64,000 nt of DNA from Spirochaetota bacterium (GTDB lineage Bacteria > Spirochaetota > Spirochaetia > Treponematales > Rectinemataceae), in the NCBI GenBank assembly GCA_029265615.1, contig JAJUIB010000007.1, forward strand, positions 1 through 64,000. The letters are read 5' to 3'. Under the pieces are notes generated by a model. It ran no database searches and was not told the DNA's origin. It saw only the letters and a program-made list of their open reading frames with translations. The position numbers and the translations under genes were made by a program. Shown piece by piece: positions 53,572 through 62,674 of this stretch (within the stretch, counting starts at the first letter, position 1; each line of letters starts with the position of its first letter).

Positions 53572-55986
53572 GTGGCCTACCCCGAGGCGATCTATCGTGC
53601 GTCTTTCGAACAGCCCGAATGTCCCCTCGCCGTGGTCGACGGCTCGGGCGCCCTTGCGCTCTGGAACGAGGCATTCGACACGCTTTTCCATGCCCTCGCA
53701 GGCGTCCGGCCGGAACGGCTACGCGGCTCGTTTTTCGAATTCATAACCGCGCGGGAGGGGCACAAGCTCGACTACTACGCGGCCGAACTCTTTCTCGGAG
53801 GGAGGAGCTCCGCCTCCGTCGAAACCGCGCTCCGCGCCGCAGACGGGACAAAACGCTGGGTCAAACTGCGCCTCTCCCTCCTTGAAACACCCTCGCGGCC
53901 CGAGGCCGAGGCGCCCCTCGAGCGACTCGTCCTCGTGTCGATGGAGGATGCGACCGAACGGATCTTGCGCGAAAGGCGGCTTACCGAGGCGAAAGAGGAA
54001 GCCGAAAAGGCGACGCACACCAAAAGCCAGTTCCTTGCGAACATGAGCCACGAAATCCGCACGCCCATCCAAACCATCCTCGGCGTCGTCGAGCTCCTCG
54101 AGGAAACCGAGCTCGACGGGGAACAGGCCGAGTACGTGTCACAGGTGCGTTTTTCGGCGGATGTGCTCCTCGGCCTCATCAACGACATCCTCGACTTCTC
54201 CAAAATCGAGGTGGGCAAACTCGACCTTGAAACGATCGACTTCGATCTGCGGGCCTGCGTCCACCAATCCGTGGACCTCCTCGTCATGGAGGCGCACAGA
54301 AAGGGGCTCGAGGTCATCGTCGACATCGACGACGAGCTTCCGGCACTTGTGCGCGGCGACCCTGCGCGCATCAGACAGATCATCGTCAACCTCTTCAAGA
54401 ACGCGATCAAGTTCACCCACGACGGCTCGATCTCGCTCCGGCTACGCCACAGGCAGGGGCCTAAAGGGGAAAGGATCCGCTACGAGATCGCTGATACGGG
54501 CATCGGCATGTCCGAGGAGGTGAGAACACGGCTTTTCACTCCCTTTTACCAAGCCGATTTCGCCGCCGCGCGCAAGGCGGGCGGCACAGGTCTCGGCCTC
54601 GCCATATCGCGCCACCTCGCCGAGCTCATGGGCGGTAGCATCGGGGTCCTCCCAAACGAGCCGCGCGGTTCCGTGTTTTGGTTTGAGACGCCCCTTTCGG
54701 CGCCAGACTTCTCCGCGCCGCCTGAGCGCGGCAGCGCAGGCTCGCCCGCACGCCTCCTTATCGTGGACGATCACGAGGGGGCGCGGGAATTCGCAAGGCG
54801 GATCGCGATCAGAGCCGGATACCGTGTTGCAGTCGCCGCTTCGGGCGAAGAGGCGCTCGCCGCGCTTCGCGCGGCATCCCGCTCGGGCGAGCCTTTCGAT
54901 CTCTGCCTTATCGACCAGAACATGCCGGTGATGGACGGCTGGCGCCTTGCGAGCGAAATCACCGGCGACACCGCCATCAATGAAACGCGCCTTGTGCTCA
55001 TGGTACCCGAGGGCATGATCAGCGGAGACGCGAAAATGAAGCTCCTGCGCTGGTTCAATGCCTACGTCGCAAAACCCCTGCGCCCGGAGCTCTTTTTCGA
55101 AACCCTTGAAAAGGCGCTCGCGGCTTCTGTGGATCTCGAGCCGGCCGAACAAAGCGGTGCCGAAGCGCGGCAGCCGCGCGATGGCACAGAGCAGGCCAGT
55201 ACGAGCCCCGAACGAACCTTCCCCGCCGACATCCTCATCGCCGAGGATCACGAGGTGAACCGCGAACTCTTTACGGTGATCCTCTCGCGACTCGGATGCC
55301 GCGTCACCACCGCCCGTGATGGCGCCGAAGCGCTAGAGCTTGCAAGCGCGGCGCACTTCGACCTCGTCCTCATGGATATATTCATGCCGCGGATGAACGG
55401 CTATGAGGCCGCCGAAGCTCTGCGGCGTCGCGGCTTCACAGCGCCGATCGTTGCGGTGACCGCAAGCGCGCTCAAAGGCGAACGAGAAAAATGCCTTGCG
55501 GCGGGGATGAACGATATCCTCGTGAAGCCCTTCAAAAAGCACGACCTCGCCGCGGTGCTCGAAGCATGGCTCCCGGAGGCACGCCACAACGCAGGCGCTA
55601 CAGACGGCAGGGGCGAGGAAGTGGAAACGCCTTCCTTTGAGGCAGGCGACCCTGGTATCTTCGACTGGGAGGGCGTCCTCGACACCTTTCTCGGCCAGCG
55701 CGACACCGTCGTCTCGCTCCTCAAAAAGTTCCGCGAATCGGCGTCGCGGCAGCTTGGCGAGCTTATAGAGGCCGAAGCCGCGAAAGACTACCCGCGCTTC
55801 AGGGAGATCGCTCATTCGCTCAAGGGCGCTTCCTGGAACCTCGCGGCCCGCAAGCTCGGCGACGCCGCGCTTGCGGCGGAAAACGCAGGAAGAGAGGCCG
55901 ATGCTCAGGCGGCCGCCGCCGCGCTCAGGCGGCTCAAGCCCGCATTCGCCGCCTTTCTCGCCGCGACCGAGGCCTACATCCGCTAG
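53572..55986 (+). CDS. Hybrid sensor histidine kinase (PAS-HisKA-HATPase-REC-REC-HPt)
   Basis: This 804-residue soluble kinase runs in order: PAS (about 1-135), dimerisation/phosphoacceptor domain with NMSHEIRTPIQTIL (H160), ATPase (about 265-385; NLFKNAIKFTH, GTGLGLAISRHL), REC1 (about 395-520; D448 in CLIDQNMP), REC2 (about 545-670; D602 in LMDIFMPRMNG), and a C-terminal HPt (about 705-800; H748 in IAHSLKGAS). All phosphotransfer residues are present, so a full internal phosphorelay is possible. GTG start with AAGGAG 6 bases upstream. It follows the two-receiver regulator by 28 bases. Confidence 0.94.
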   Translation: MAYPEAIYRASFEQPECPLAVVDGSGALALWNEAFDTLFHALAGVRPERLRGSFFEFITAREGHKLDYYAAELFLGGRSSASVETALRAADGTKRWVKLRLSLLETPSRPEAEAPLERLVLVSMEDATERILRERRLTEAKEEAEKATHTKSQFLANMSHEIRTPIQTILGVVELLEETELDGEQAEYVSQVRFSADVLLGLINDILDFSKIEVGKLDLETIDFDLRACVHQSVDLLVMEAHRKGLEVIVDIDDELPALVRGDPARIRQIIVNLFKNAIKFTHDGSISLRLRHRQGPKGERIRYEIADTGIGMSEEVRTRLFTPFYQADFAAARKAGGTGLGLAISRHLAELMGGSIGVLPNEPRGSVFWFETPLSAPDFSAPPERGSAGSPARLLIVDDHEGAREFARRIAIRAGYRVAVAASGEEALAALRAASRSGEPFDLCLIDQNMPVMDGWRLASEITGDTAINETRLVLMVPEGMISGDAKMKLLRWFNAYVAKPLRPELFFETLEKALAASVDLEPAEQSGAEARQPRDGTEQASTSPERTFPADILIAEDHEVNRELFTVILSRLGCRVTTARDGAEALELASAAHFDLVLMDIFMPRMNGYEAAEALRRRGFTAPIVAVTASALKGEREKCLAAGMNDILVKPFKKHDLAAVLEAWLPEARHNAGATDGRGEEVETPSFEAGDPGIFDWEGVLDTFLGQRDTVVSLLKKFRESASRQLGELIEAEAAKDYPRFREIAHSLKGASWNLAARKLGDAALAAENAGREADAQAAAAALRRLKPAFAAFLAATEAYIR

Positions 55987-56030
55987 AACGCGCGCAAAGA
56001 CGCGCCGCACAAAAGCTTCGCCGCGCGCTT

Positions 56031-56058
56031 TTCACGCAGGCCGTTTACTGGCTATAGT
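56031..56058 (+). promoter_or_regulatory. Promoter of the PHP-phosphatase gene, predicted leaderless
   Basis: TTCACG, a 16-base spacer and TATAGT, 7 bases before the GTG at 56066. No Shine-Dalgarno precedes the gene. Confidence 0.5.
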
Positions 56059-56065
56059 GCTTGAC

Positions 56066-56938
56066 GTGCGTGCGAACTACCATACCCACTGCGATTTTTG
56101 CGACGGGCGCGCCTCAGCGGCGGCGATGGCCCTTGCGGCGCGACGCGCGGGCTACGACGTGCTCGGCTTTTCCTCCCATGCGCCCCTCTCCTATCCCACA
56201 AGCTGGGCGCTACCCGTTGAACGCCTCGACGAATACGCCGCGGAGGTGCGCCGCCTCCGCGCCGCCTGGGCGCCCGGCGGTGAGGCAGCCCGCGACCACG
56301 GGCCCATGGAAGTACTCCTCGGTCTTGAGATCGACTGGTGGCCGGGGGAACGCACGCCCGGCGACGGCGCCTTCGACCGGCTCGGCCTCGACTTCGCGAT
56401 CGGCTCGGTCCACAGCGTCGAGATCGAGGGAACGGGGCCCTTCACCGTCGATGGATCACGAGCCGAATTCGAAGAGGCAATCCGGATGCGCTCGAGAGGT
56501 AACGCATCCCGGATATGGCAAGAGTACTATGCGCGCCTTGGCGCGCTCATCGATGCGGGCGGCTTCGACATCCTTGGACACTTCGACCTGGTCAAAAAGA
56601 ACAACGCCGATGGCGCCTTTTTTGACGAAGGCGGCACAGACTACCTCGATGCGGCCTTTGAAGCAGCGGGGCGGCTCAAAGGTCGCAGCATCGTCGTCGA
56701 GATAAACTTAGGCGGCATGGCGCGGGGAAAAACGCGCGAGCCCTACCCTTCCCTTCCCATCCTCCGGGAGCTCCGGAGGCTCGACGTGCCGATCACGTTC
56801 TGCGCGGACGCCCACGACGTTCCGCACCTCGGCGCACACCTTGATGCCGCGCGCGAACTAGCACGGCAAGCGGGATACCGTTCCGTCGCGGTGCTCTCAG
56901 GCGGTCGCTGGACCGAGGTCGGCATCGAGGCGACCTAG
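56066..56938 (+). CDS. PHP-family histidinol-phosphatase-like enzyme
   Basis: This 290-residue metal-dependent phosphatase of the PHP family resembles the HisK/HisJ histidinol-phosphatase type. Metal-binding motifs are NYHTHCDFCDG at the start, GFSSHAPLS, LGLEIDWWPG, IGSVHSVEI, DILGHFDLVKK and CADAHDVPHLG near the end. The normal complement of His, Asp and Glu residues is present. It likely hydrolyses histidinol phosphate in histidine synthesis, but no other his gene is near and PHP specificity is broad. Start is the GTG at 56066 or 56057; both lack a ribosome site and the former fits a leaderless transcript. Confidence 0.85.
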   Translation: MRANYHTHCDFCDGRASAAAMALAARRAGYDVLGFSSHAPLSYPTSWALPVERLDEYAAEVRRLRAAWAPGGEAARDHGPMEVLLGLEIDWWPGERTPGDGAFDRLGLDFAIGSVHSVEIEGTGPFTVDGSRAEFEEAIRMRSRGNASRIWQEYYARLGALIDAGGFDILGHFDLVKKNNADGAFFDEGGTDYLDAAFEAAGRLKGRSIVVEINLGGMARGKTREPYPSLPILRELRRLDVPITFCADAHDVPHLGAHLDAARELARQAGYRSVAVLSGGRWTEVGIEAT

Positions 56939-56984
56939 CGCGTCGCGGCCCACTGATCGCGCGCGGTCAATGATCGCGCGCAAT

Positions 56985-57341
56985 CTAACGATTGCGGCGC
57001 TCCTCGCCCTTCTGGCATTCGATGCAGAGCACCGCGTAGGGTATGGCAATAAGCCGGTCTTGCGGTATTTTCTTGCCGCACTTCATGCACAGGCCGTAGC
57101 GCCCCTGCTGTATGCGGGACAAGGCGGCGTCGATCGCCCGAACGCGCTTTATATCCTGGCTACCGAGAGCCTCGATCATCTTCCGGTCGATGTCGTCGCT
57201 CGCGACGTCCGCGAAATCCTTGGGGTCCATCTCCTCGACAATGGCCCTGAAATCGGCGTTCGTAGCGGCGAGCGTATCGAGGATTTCCTTCTTTTGCGCG
57301 ATGAGCGATTCGCGCATTTTTTCGACGAAGTCCTTGTCCAT
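56985..57341 (-). CDS. DksA/TraR-type zinc-finger protein
   Basis: This 118-residue protein starts with a coiled-coil helix (about 1-70; EKMRESLIAQKKEILDTL) and ends with a four-cysteine zinc finger CMKCGKKI...LCIEC (about 85-110). In the DksA family this type binds RNA polymerase near the secondary channel and tunes rRNA and stress promoters with ppGpp. The conserved acidic tip of DksA is replaced here by EEMDPKDFADVASDDID, so partial function is possible. GGAGG precedes the ATG. A divergent promoter region is shared with infA. Confidence 0.88.
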   Translation of the reverse strand: MDKDFVEKMRESLIAQKKEILDTLAATNADFRAIVEEMDPKDFADVASDDIDRKMIEALGSQDIKRVRAIDAALSRIQQGRYGLCMKCGKKIPQDRLIAIPYAVLCIECQKGEERRNR

Positions 57342-57409
57342 TCGCTACCTCCTCGGGGTCGATCGGCCTCAGCGCCTGCAGGCGCGGCGGTGGAGCCGCC
57401 GGGACGGGC

Positions 57410-57438
57410 ACCATGCACGAGATGGCCGAAAATGTCAA
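57410..57438 (-). promoter_or_regulatory. Candidate promoter of the DksA-like gene
   Basis: A perfect TTGACA (57438-57433), a 17-base spacer and a weak CATGGT -10 (57415-57410). The -35 is 6 bases from the infA -35, making a back-to-back pair TGTCAA-6-TTGACA. Confidence 0.45.
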
Positions 57439-57444
57439 GGCCGA

Positions 57445-57473
57445 TTGACATTCGAAGCCCCGACCCGTACTAT
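57445..57473 (+). promoter_or_regulatory. infA promoter
   Basis: A perfect TTGACA, a 17-base spacer, then TACTAT, in an AT-rich patch of otherwise GC-rich DNA. The predicted leader is about 90 bases. Confidence 0.7.
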
Positions 57474-57568
57474 TATATGCGCTTCCCCTCGCAAAGCAAA
57501 TTTCGGCGCGCGTTTTGCGCTCTGGCGCAGAAGCCGTCGCAAGGAAGCGAGTCCCCCAAGGAGAAACC

Positions 57569-57787
57569 GTGGCGAAAGAAGAAGCCATCGAAGTTGAGGG
57601 TGTCGTCAAAGAGTCCCTCCCGAACACGATGTTCCGCGTCGAAATTCCGAGCGGACACGTGATCCTCGCCCATCTTTCGGGCAAAATGAGAAAGCACTAT
57701 ATCCGCATCGTTCCGGGCGACAAGGTGAAGGTCGCCCTCTCCCCCTACGACCTCAACCGGGGCCGCATCATCTACCGCGAGAAATAA
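57569..57787 (+). CDS. infA: Translation initiation factor IF-1
   Basis: This 72-residue OB-fold factor binds the 30S A site with IF-2 and IF-3. Sequence includes [20 protein letters not shown] near the start, then [20 protein letters not shown] and [19 protein letters not shown], all near-invariant in IF-1. GTG start at 57569 with AAGGAG 5 bases upstream; this gives exactly the usual length. Its last 20 bases overlap the 3' end of the convergent Smr gene. Confidence 0.98.
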   Translation: MAKEEAIEVEGVVKESLPNTMFRVEIPSGHVILAHLSGKMRKHYIRIVPGDKVKVALSPYDLNRGRIIYREK

Positions 57788-58337
57788 GCCTTTTTCGAAT
57801 CAGCACCCAGAGGGCGCCCGAACCGCCGTCTGCGGGGCCTGCCTCTCCGAAGCGGCCCGCAAGCGGGCTCCGTTCGAGAGCGCGGCGCACGGCCTTGCCC
57901 AGCACCGGCTCGCCCTTCGAATGGACGCCCTTTCCCGTCACGATGAGCACCTTTTCCCAGCCGTGCGCGGCTGCTTCCGCGAGGAAAGCCGCCACGGCGG
58001 CCTCCGCCTCGCCACCGGTCATGCCATGGAGATCGAGCCGGGCCTGGGGACGCAGGGCCCGAAGCCGGCGCGCCTCCGCCTCCCGCGCATTCCCCTCGGA
58101 CGCTGCATCCGCAAGACCGCGGTCCTTGTCCTCGACGCCGTGCTCGTCGAGCCAAGACTCAAGCGAATAGCGCGCCTTCGCGCGCTCGGCCGCGAGCCTC
58201 TGTTCCTCGGCACGTCGGACGCGCCCTGCGGCATCCTCCTCCGCGCGGAGGCGGCGCTCTCTGTCCTCCGCACCCTTAAGCCCGCCCGGCCTAGCGGAAA
58301 GCCGTTCCCACTCGTCGAGAATGTCCCCAAAGTCCAT
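57768..58337 (-). CDS. Smr-domain protein
   Basis: This 189-residue protein has a charged helical first half (about 1-95). A C-terminal Smr domain (about 95-185) has [19 protein letters not shown] with the LDLHG motif and [19 protein letters not shown] with the usual TGKG. Smr domains nick DNA or RNA, and in stand-alone form have been linked to rescue of collided ribosomes. It starts 17 bases after the BatD-like gene and is probably the last gene of that operon. It overlaps infA by 20 bases at its 3' end. Confidence 0.88.
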   Translation of the reverse strand: MDFGDILDEWERLSARPGGLKGAEDRERRLRAEEDAAGRVRRAEEQRLAAERAKARYSLESWLDEHGVEDKDRGLADAASEGNAREAEARRLRALRPQARLDLHGMTGGEAEAAVAAFLAEAAAHGWEKVLIVTGKGVHSKGEPVLGKAVRRALERSPLAGRFGEAGPADGGSGALWVLIRKRLISRGR

Positions 58338-58354
58338 TCAGTCCCCGCGCTCCC

Positions 58355-60073
58355 CTAGTACAAGTATACTGTTTCTTCAGGCACCCAACCCAGCGTCCCG
58401 TCGGGAAACCTAAGCGCCACATAGCCCTCGCTGTGGCCGATGACGCGGCCCGTTTCGCCCCGGACAAGGGGCGTACCGCCCTCCGCCTTGGGCGAGGGTA
58501 TGGACAGCGCACGGTCCGTCCACACGACCGCATACGTGGCCTTGTGCTCGCGTGAGGCAAGGGCGGCGAGCGCAAGGAGCGCAAGCGCGGCGGCAAGGAG
58601 GAGGCCGCCCAGCGCCTCAAAGGCGGGTCGTCTGCCTTGCCGCTGGGCTTTTCCGCCGCGGAGCGGGAGGAAAGCCCGGCCTGCGACGATGAGCACAGCG
58701 GCGAGACTTGCGGCAGCTGCGGCCGCGCCGAGCGCAAGCACGGGCGGAGGATAGCGGTCGGCAAGCGGCGTAGGCGCGCCGATTTCCGCGGCGAGGGAGG
58801 ATGCGAGTGTCCGCAGCCGCGCATCGAAGGGCGAGGTTCGCGCCGCGGCGCAGACGAGTGCAAGGGCCTTGCCTCGCTCCCCACGCCGCCATGCGGCCTC
58901 TGCATCGCGGATGCCCGCCTCGGCCGGCGCGGCGCGGCGACTCGCAGTCGGCGCGGCGGCCGTCTCATGCCAGGCCGCGAAGGGATCGGCATCGCCCAAG
59001 CCCTCGTGAGCCAACACACGAACCTCGAAGGTAAGCGGAGGAGCGGAAAGCCACTCGATGCGACCCGCCGCGCCGAGCACGGGAAAGGGCGGCGCTTCTA
59101 CCCGGAGCGTGCCGGCACGGGGCGGCGAAACCTGCACTTCGAGCACGGTCTCCCCCTCATACCCTCCCGGGCCGGGAAGAACCGCGTCGATCCGCGAGCA
59201 TGCGAGCGCCTCGGATTCAAGCGGCCTATCGTCAAGCATATAACGCGGTGGCGGCAGAATGAGCGCGGGGTGATTCCCCCGACCCTTCAAGATTAGCCTG
59301 AACGAGGCGCGCTCGCCGACGCGCAACACGGCCGACCGTGGCCCCTCGAGCGAGAGCCGAAACTCTCCTATCGCGCGCGTCGTGGCGAGGGCGGCGGGAA
59401 GCGGCTTGACCGCGATGGAGTGCGGGAATGCGCGACCCGAGAAGGCGCCCGCCTCGACCTCGACCTCGGGGAGCGAAAACTCGCCATCGTCGAGCGCGGT
59501 GCAGACCCAGGCGAGGGCCGATCCTGCGCGCTCGAGCGCAAGCCCTGAAGGTGCAGGAAAGCCCACACGTGCGATAACGTTCGCCTCGGAGGGCCCTTCC
59601 AGGCGAACAGCGAAAGCCTCATACCGGTAGCACGAGGAAGGCGCCTCCCAGCGCCAGGCAGGCAGCGTCCCTGCGCCCTGCGCATCGAGCACCTCGATCG
59701 ATACGGGACCGAGCACCAGACGTCCTTCGGCGCCGCGCACCGCAATTGAAGCGATCGTCCGCGCTCCTGGCAGGGCGGCGACAAGCCGCAGACGTATCTC
59801 CACCCCCAGCCGTGCAGCCGCAAGCCCGACGCGCGGCCGCACGGAGCTTGCCTCGAGCGAAAGTCCTTCCCCGAGGCTGCACCCTTCAAGTTCCACATGC
59901 GAAAGCCCCTCGGCCTCAATGACGATCTCGAAGGCCTCTCCCTGGCGGGGATGCTCGGGTTCGACAGAAAGGCGATAGGCGATCTCGGCGGCCGGGGCAA
60001 AGACGGCGGCGAGAAACAGGGCGACAAGCGCCGTCCTACGGCGCGCGCCAAGGGCGTATATGCGCATCATCAT
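58355..60073 (-). CDS. BatD-like protein with C-terminal SH3-like segment
   Basis: This 572-residue membrane-anchored protein has a signal helix (about 10-30, ALVALFLAAVFA). The BatD-type first part is YRLSVEPEHPRQGEAFEIVIEA-like, followed by Ig-like strand-rich domains (about 30-380), a helical region, two membrane helices (about 440-460 and 480-500), and a short SH3-like end (GRVIGHSEGYVALRFPDGT, GWVPEETVYLY). It belongs to the Bat aerotolerance-type cluster. The start ATG at 60073 overlaps the stop of the TPR gene by one base; two more ATGs follow directly. An earlier open frame is not supported. Confidence 0.8.
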   Translation of the reverse strand: MMMRIYALGARRRTALVALFLAAVFAPAAEIAYRLSVEPEHPRQGEAFEIVIEAEGLSHVELEGCSLGEGLSLEASSVRPRVGLAAARLGVEIRLRLVAALPGARTIASIAVRGAEGRLVLGPVSIEVLDAQGAGTLPAWRWEAPSSCYRYEAFAVRLEGPSEANVIARVGFPAPSGLALERAGSALAWVCTALDDGEFSLPEVEVEAGAFSGRAFPHSIAVKPLPAALATTRAIGEFRLSLEGPRSAVLRVGERASFRLILKGRGNHPALILPPPRYMLDDRPLESEALACSRIDAVLPGPGGYEGETVLEVQVSPPRAGTLRVEAPPFPVLGAAGRIEWLSAPPLTFEVRVLAHEGLGDADPFAAWHETAAAPTASRRAAPAEAGIRDAEAAWRRGERGKALALVCAAARTSPFDARLRTLASSLAAEIGAPTPLADRYPPPVLALGAAAAAASLAAVLIVAGRAFLPLRGGKAQRQGRRPAFEALGGLLLAAALALLALAALASREHKATYAVVWTDRALSIPSPKAEGGTPLVRGETGRVIGHSEGYVALRFPDGTLGWVPEETVYLY

Positions 60074-60651
60074 CAGTAATCGTCGGGCCGCGGTGATGCG
60101 GAATCCGCGCCGCCCGGACGAAGTCGACCGGTCTCGAGACGGCGGAGGAGCCTGAGCTCCTCGTCGCCGCCTCCCTGGCTCCGCGCGGCGCCTGAGGCGC
60201 TTTCGGGCGGGGAGAGGGCACTTTTTTTCCAATCGCGGTAGGCGATCTCGAGGTTGCGCCGCGCCGCGGCGTCGCGGGGATCAAGCGCAAGGGCGGCGCG
60301 GAAGGCCCGGTAGGCCTCCTCGTAGCGCCCTTTCTCGTAAAGCGCAAGGCCCTCGTTGTAGAAGGCGTCGCGGCTCAAGATACGGTCGCCCGGCTTGCGG
60401 GCTTCGGCATAAAGTTCGGCGGCGGCGGCGAATTCTCCAAGACGCGCATAGACGTTCGCAAGGTCATAGACAAGAATGGAGCCAAAGGCGCCCTTCCGTG
60501 CGGCAAGATAGGCCGCCGCGGCCTCTTGATACCGCCCCCGGGCGTGGAGGCGGTTGCCACGGATGACGGTGGCATAGTCGCGAGCAAGACCGCAGGAGGA
60601 AAGGAGGGCGATCGCGGCCGCCTCGATCGACAGACGGAGCACGGCTCTCAT
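60073..60651 (-). CDS. BatC-like tetratricopeptide protein
   Basis: This 192-residue protein has a lipoprotein-like N-terminus (SSCGLARDY, about residues 17-26) and TPR repeats (about 30-140) such as LHARGRYQEAAAAYLAARKG, FAAAAELYAEARKPGDRILS and LYEKGRYEEAYRAFRAALAL with RDAAARRNLEIAYRDWKKS. In Bat operons a TPR protein couples the vWA proteins BatA/BatB to BatD. The start overlaps the BatB stop and its stop overlaps the BatD start, so the genes are translationally coupled. Confidence 0.85.
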   Translation of the reverse strand: MRAVLRLSIEAAAIALLSSCGLARDYATVIRGNRLHARGRYQEAAAAYLAARKGAFGSILVYDLANVYARLGEFAAAAELYAEARKPGDRILSRDAFYNEGLALYEKGRYEEAYRAFRAALALDPRDAAARRNLEIAYRDWKKSALSPPESASGAARSQGGGDEELRLLRRLETGRLRPGGADSASPRPDDY

Positions 60652-61679
60652 AGAGGCGCCCGCCGCACGCGGGGCCGCGCCGCCCCGGTCCGCCCGCCGC
60701 GCGCGCCAGCAAACGCCCGCCAGGCGGCAATAAGCCGGGCGGCGAGCAGAACGAGCGCAACGAGGGCGACCTCGCCTGTCCGATCCCGCGCCTCATACTC
60801 GATACGCTTTCCGTCCTTTGCAAGGGCCGCAAGTTCTGCGGCAAGGGCGGATTCGGCGCCGCCAGAGCCAGCCTCGAGATAGCGACCTCCTGCGGCACGG
60901 GCGAGCGCTCGAAGAAGCTCAGGCTCGAGGGCGCTGCGCACCGCCTCGCCCCGTGCATCGAGAAGGGGGGCGCCGTTTGGCCCCGGCACGAGGCGGGCTT
61001 CCGCAGTCCCGAAACCAACGGCGAAAAGGCGCGCGCCTTTCGCTTTCGCAGCGGCCGCAGCCTTAAGGGCGCCGCCGCCACGGTCGCCGCCATCGGAGAG
61101 AAGGACAAGGGCCCTTCCCCGGGCACTCGACGAGGGAAATGACTCGATTGCCGCCTCAAGACCCTTGCCGAGGTCGGTTCCCGGGGCGGTGGTCGCATCG
61201 GGGTTCGCATACGAAAGGGCAAGCTCGAGCGCCTCGGCGTCCTCGGTCATCGGCGCAAGAAGCACCGCCTCGCCCTTCGCGGCGACGAGAGAAAACGCCG
61301 CACCGGGATTCCCCCGTATGAGCGTGCGCGCGAAGGCGCGGGCCTCCTCGAGGCGGGAAAGGCTACCCTCATGTGCTTCCATGCTCCGCGAAACGTCGAG
61401 CACGATCGCGACCTCGAGCCCGGATCGTTCCACCGCACGCGCCAGATCTCCCCAGGAGGGCCCCGCCAGCGCGACGACAAGCGCACAGACACAAGCCGCC
61501 GAACAAAGAGTGCCGACAATCGATGCCCGCGCGTAGGCCTCGCCCGCCGTCTTCCTGCGCTCGGGTCCGACCAGCGCCTCAAACGTGACGCGTAAGCGTC
61601 GCGCACGACTGAGCGAGACGGCGAGATCGAGCGGCGCGAGAACAAGGAGCCACAAGACAATAGGCCGTGCGATTGTCAT
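60648..61679 (-). CDS. BatB-like von Willebrand factor A protein
   Basis: This 343-residue membrane protein has helices at about 5-22 and 60-78 and near the C-terminus (about 305-320), with a vWA domain between (about 85-280). The MIDAS metal site is complete: IVLDVSRSMEAHE (DxSxS), TAPGTDLGKGL (Thr) and LLSDGGDRGG (Asp). Bat vWA proteins act in stress tolerance with a MoxR ATPase, which must lie beyond the window. It overlaps BatA by 4 bases and BatC by 4 bases. Confidence 0.9.
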   Translation of the reverse strand: MTIARPIVLWLLVLAPLDLAVSLSRARRLRVTFEALVGPERRKTAGEAYARASIVGTLCSAACVCALVVALAGPSWGDLARAVERSGLEVAIVLDVSRSMEAHEGSLSRLEEARAFARTLIRGNPGAAFSLVAAKGEAVLLAPMTEDAEALELALSYANPDATTAPGTDLGKGLEAAIESFPSSSARGRALVLLSDGGDRGGGALKAAAAAKAKGARLFAVGFGTAEARLVPGPNGAPLLDARGEAVRSALEPELLRALARAAGGRYLEAGSGGAESALAAELAALAKDGKRIEYEARDRTGEVALVALVLLAARLIAAWRAFAGARGGRTGAARPRVRRAPL

Positions 61680-62674
61680 AGGAAGTCGCCTCCCGTCGCG
61701 AGCGCAAGAAGTCGCGCGAGGACAAGGACGGCGAGGGCGAATGCGAGCGCAGGCTGTGCAAGCGGGCGCTCGGTGGACACCGAGCGCGTCACCGCAAGGG
61801 AGAGGCTTTCCTCACCCAGCGCGGAAAAAGCTGCCGCGAGCGCCGCCGCATTCCCCGCGGCAAAATAGCGGCCGCCGCCCGATCGCGCGAGCGCCTCGAG
61901 CGCGGACTGGTCAAAGCCACTCCGATAGCTCCCCTCGCTCCGCTTGCCCGTTTCAGGGTCGACATAGTTGATCGGCACATCTCCCTCGCTCCCCACGCCG
62001 ACCACGAACACCGCGACGCCACGGCGCGCCGCGAGTTCCGCGGCGGTCCCCGGCGCGAGGGTGCCTGCGTTGCTCTCCCCGTCGGTGAGAAGCACCAAAA
62101 AACGCGAAGGCGCGCCCTTGGCGGAGGCATGCGCGAGGGCAAGGCCAATGCCGGAGCCGAGCGCCGTGCCATCGCCGAGCATGCCGGGCGCAAGATCGGC
62201 AAGGCGCTTTTTAAGCGCGGCATAATCGAGCGTCGGCGGACACACAAGCGCGGCCTCGCTCCCGAAGGCGACAAGACCGACGGTCTCGTTTCGCCGCGAA
62301 TTAAGAAATTCGCCGATGATCGCCTTTGCCGCGTCAAGCCGCGTGGGCGCGAAATCGCGGGCCGCCATGCTCGGCGAGACATCGACCGCGAAAAGAATCT
62401 CGTTTCCGCGTGTGAGATAGAGCATGCGATGCCCCACGAGGGTCGGTCCCGCCGCCGCAAGGGCGACAAGGGAGAGCCCCAGAGCGAAGAGGCATTGGCC
62501 GATGCGGCGCCCAGCGCGACGCACAAGGGGCGTCCCGGAAAAGGGCGCATGTCCCGCCGTGGCGATCGGAAAGCGCGGCCCGAAATGAAGCGCCCGCCAC
62601 CGCGGTCCGAGCAGGACACAGAGCGGCGCAAGCACCAGGAGGGGCAGGAGGAATGGCCGCTCAAACGTGAGCAC
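61676..62674 (-). CDS. BatA-like von Willebrand factor A protein
   Basis: This 332-residue protein has N-terminal helices (about 5-22 and 54-72), a vWA domain (about 85-275) and a last helix (about 305-322). The MIDAS residues are present: FAVDVSPSMAARD, TALGSGIGLALAH and LLTDGESN. I start it at the GTG at 62674 (GAGGAGG 6 bases upstream), which overlaps the previous gene by 14 bases. The longer open frame has no ribosome site and lies in another gene. Likely a paralogue and partner of BatB. Confidence 0.9.
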   Translation of the reverse strand: MLTFERPFLLPLLVLAPLCVLLGPRWRALHFGPRFPIATAGHAPFSGTPLVRRAGRRIGQCLFALGLSLVALAAAGPTLVGHRMLYLTRGNEILFAVDVSPSMAARDFAPTRLDAAKAIIGEFLNSRRNETVGLVAFGSEAALVCPPTLDYAALKKRLADLAPGMLGDGTALGSGIGLALAHASAKGAPSRFLVLLTDGESNAGTLAPGTAAELAARRGVAVFVVGVGSEGDVPINYVDPETGKRSEGSYRSGFDQSALEALARSGGGRYFAAGNAAALAAAFSALGEESLSLAVTRSVSTERPLAQPALAFALAVLVLARLLALATGGDFL

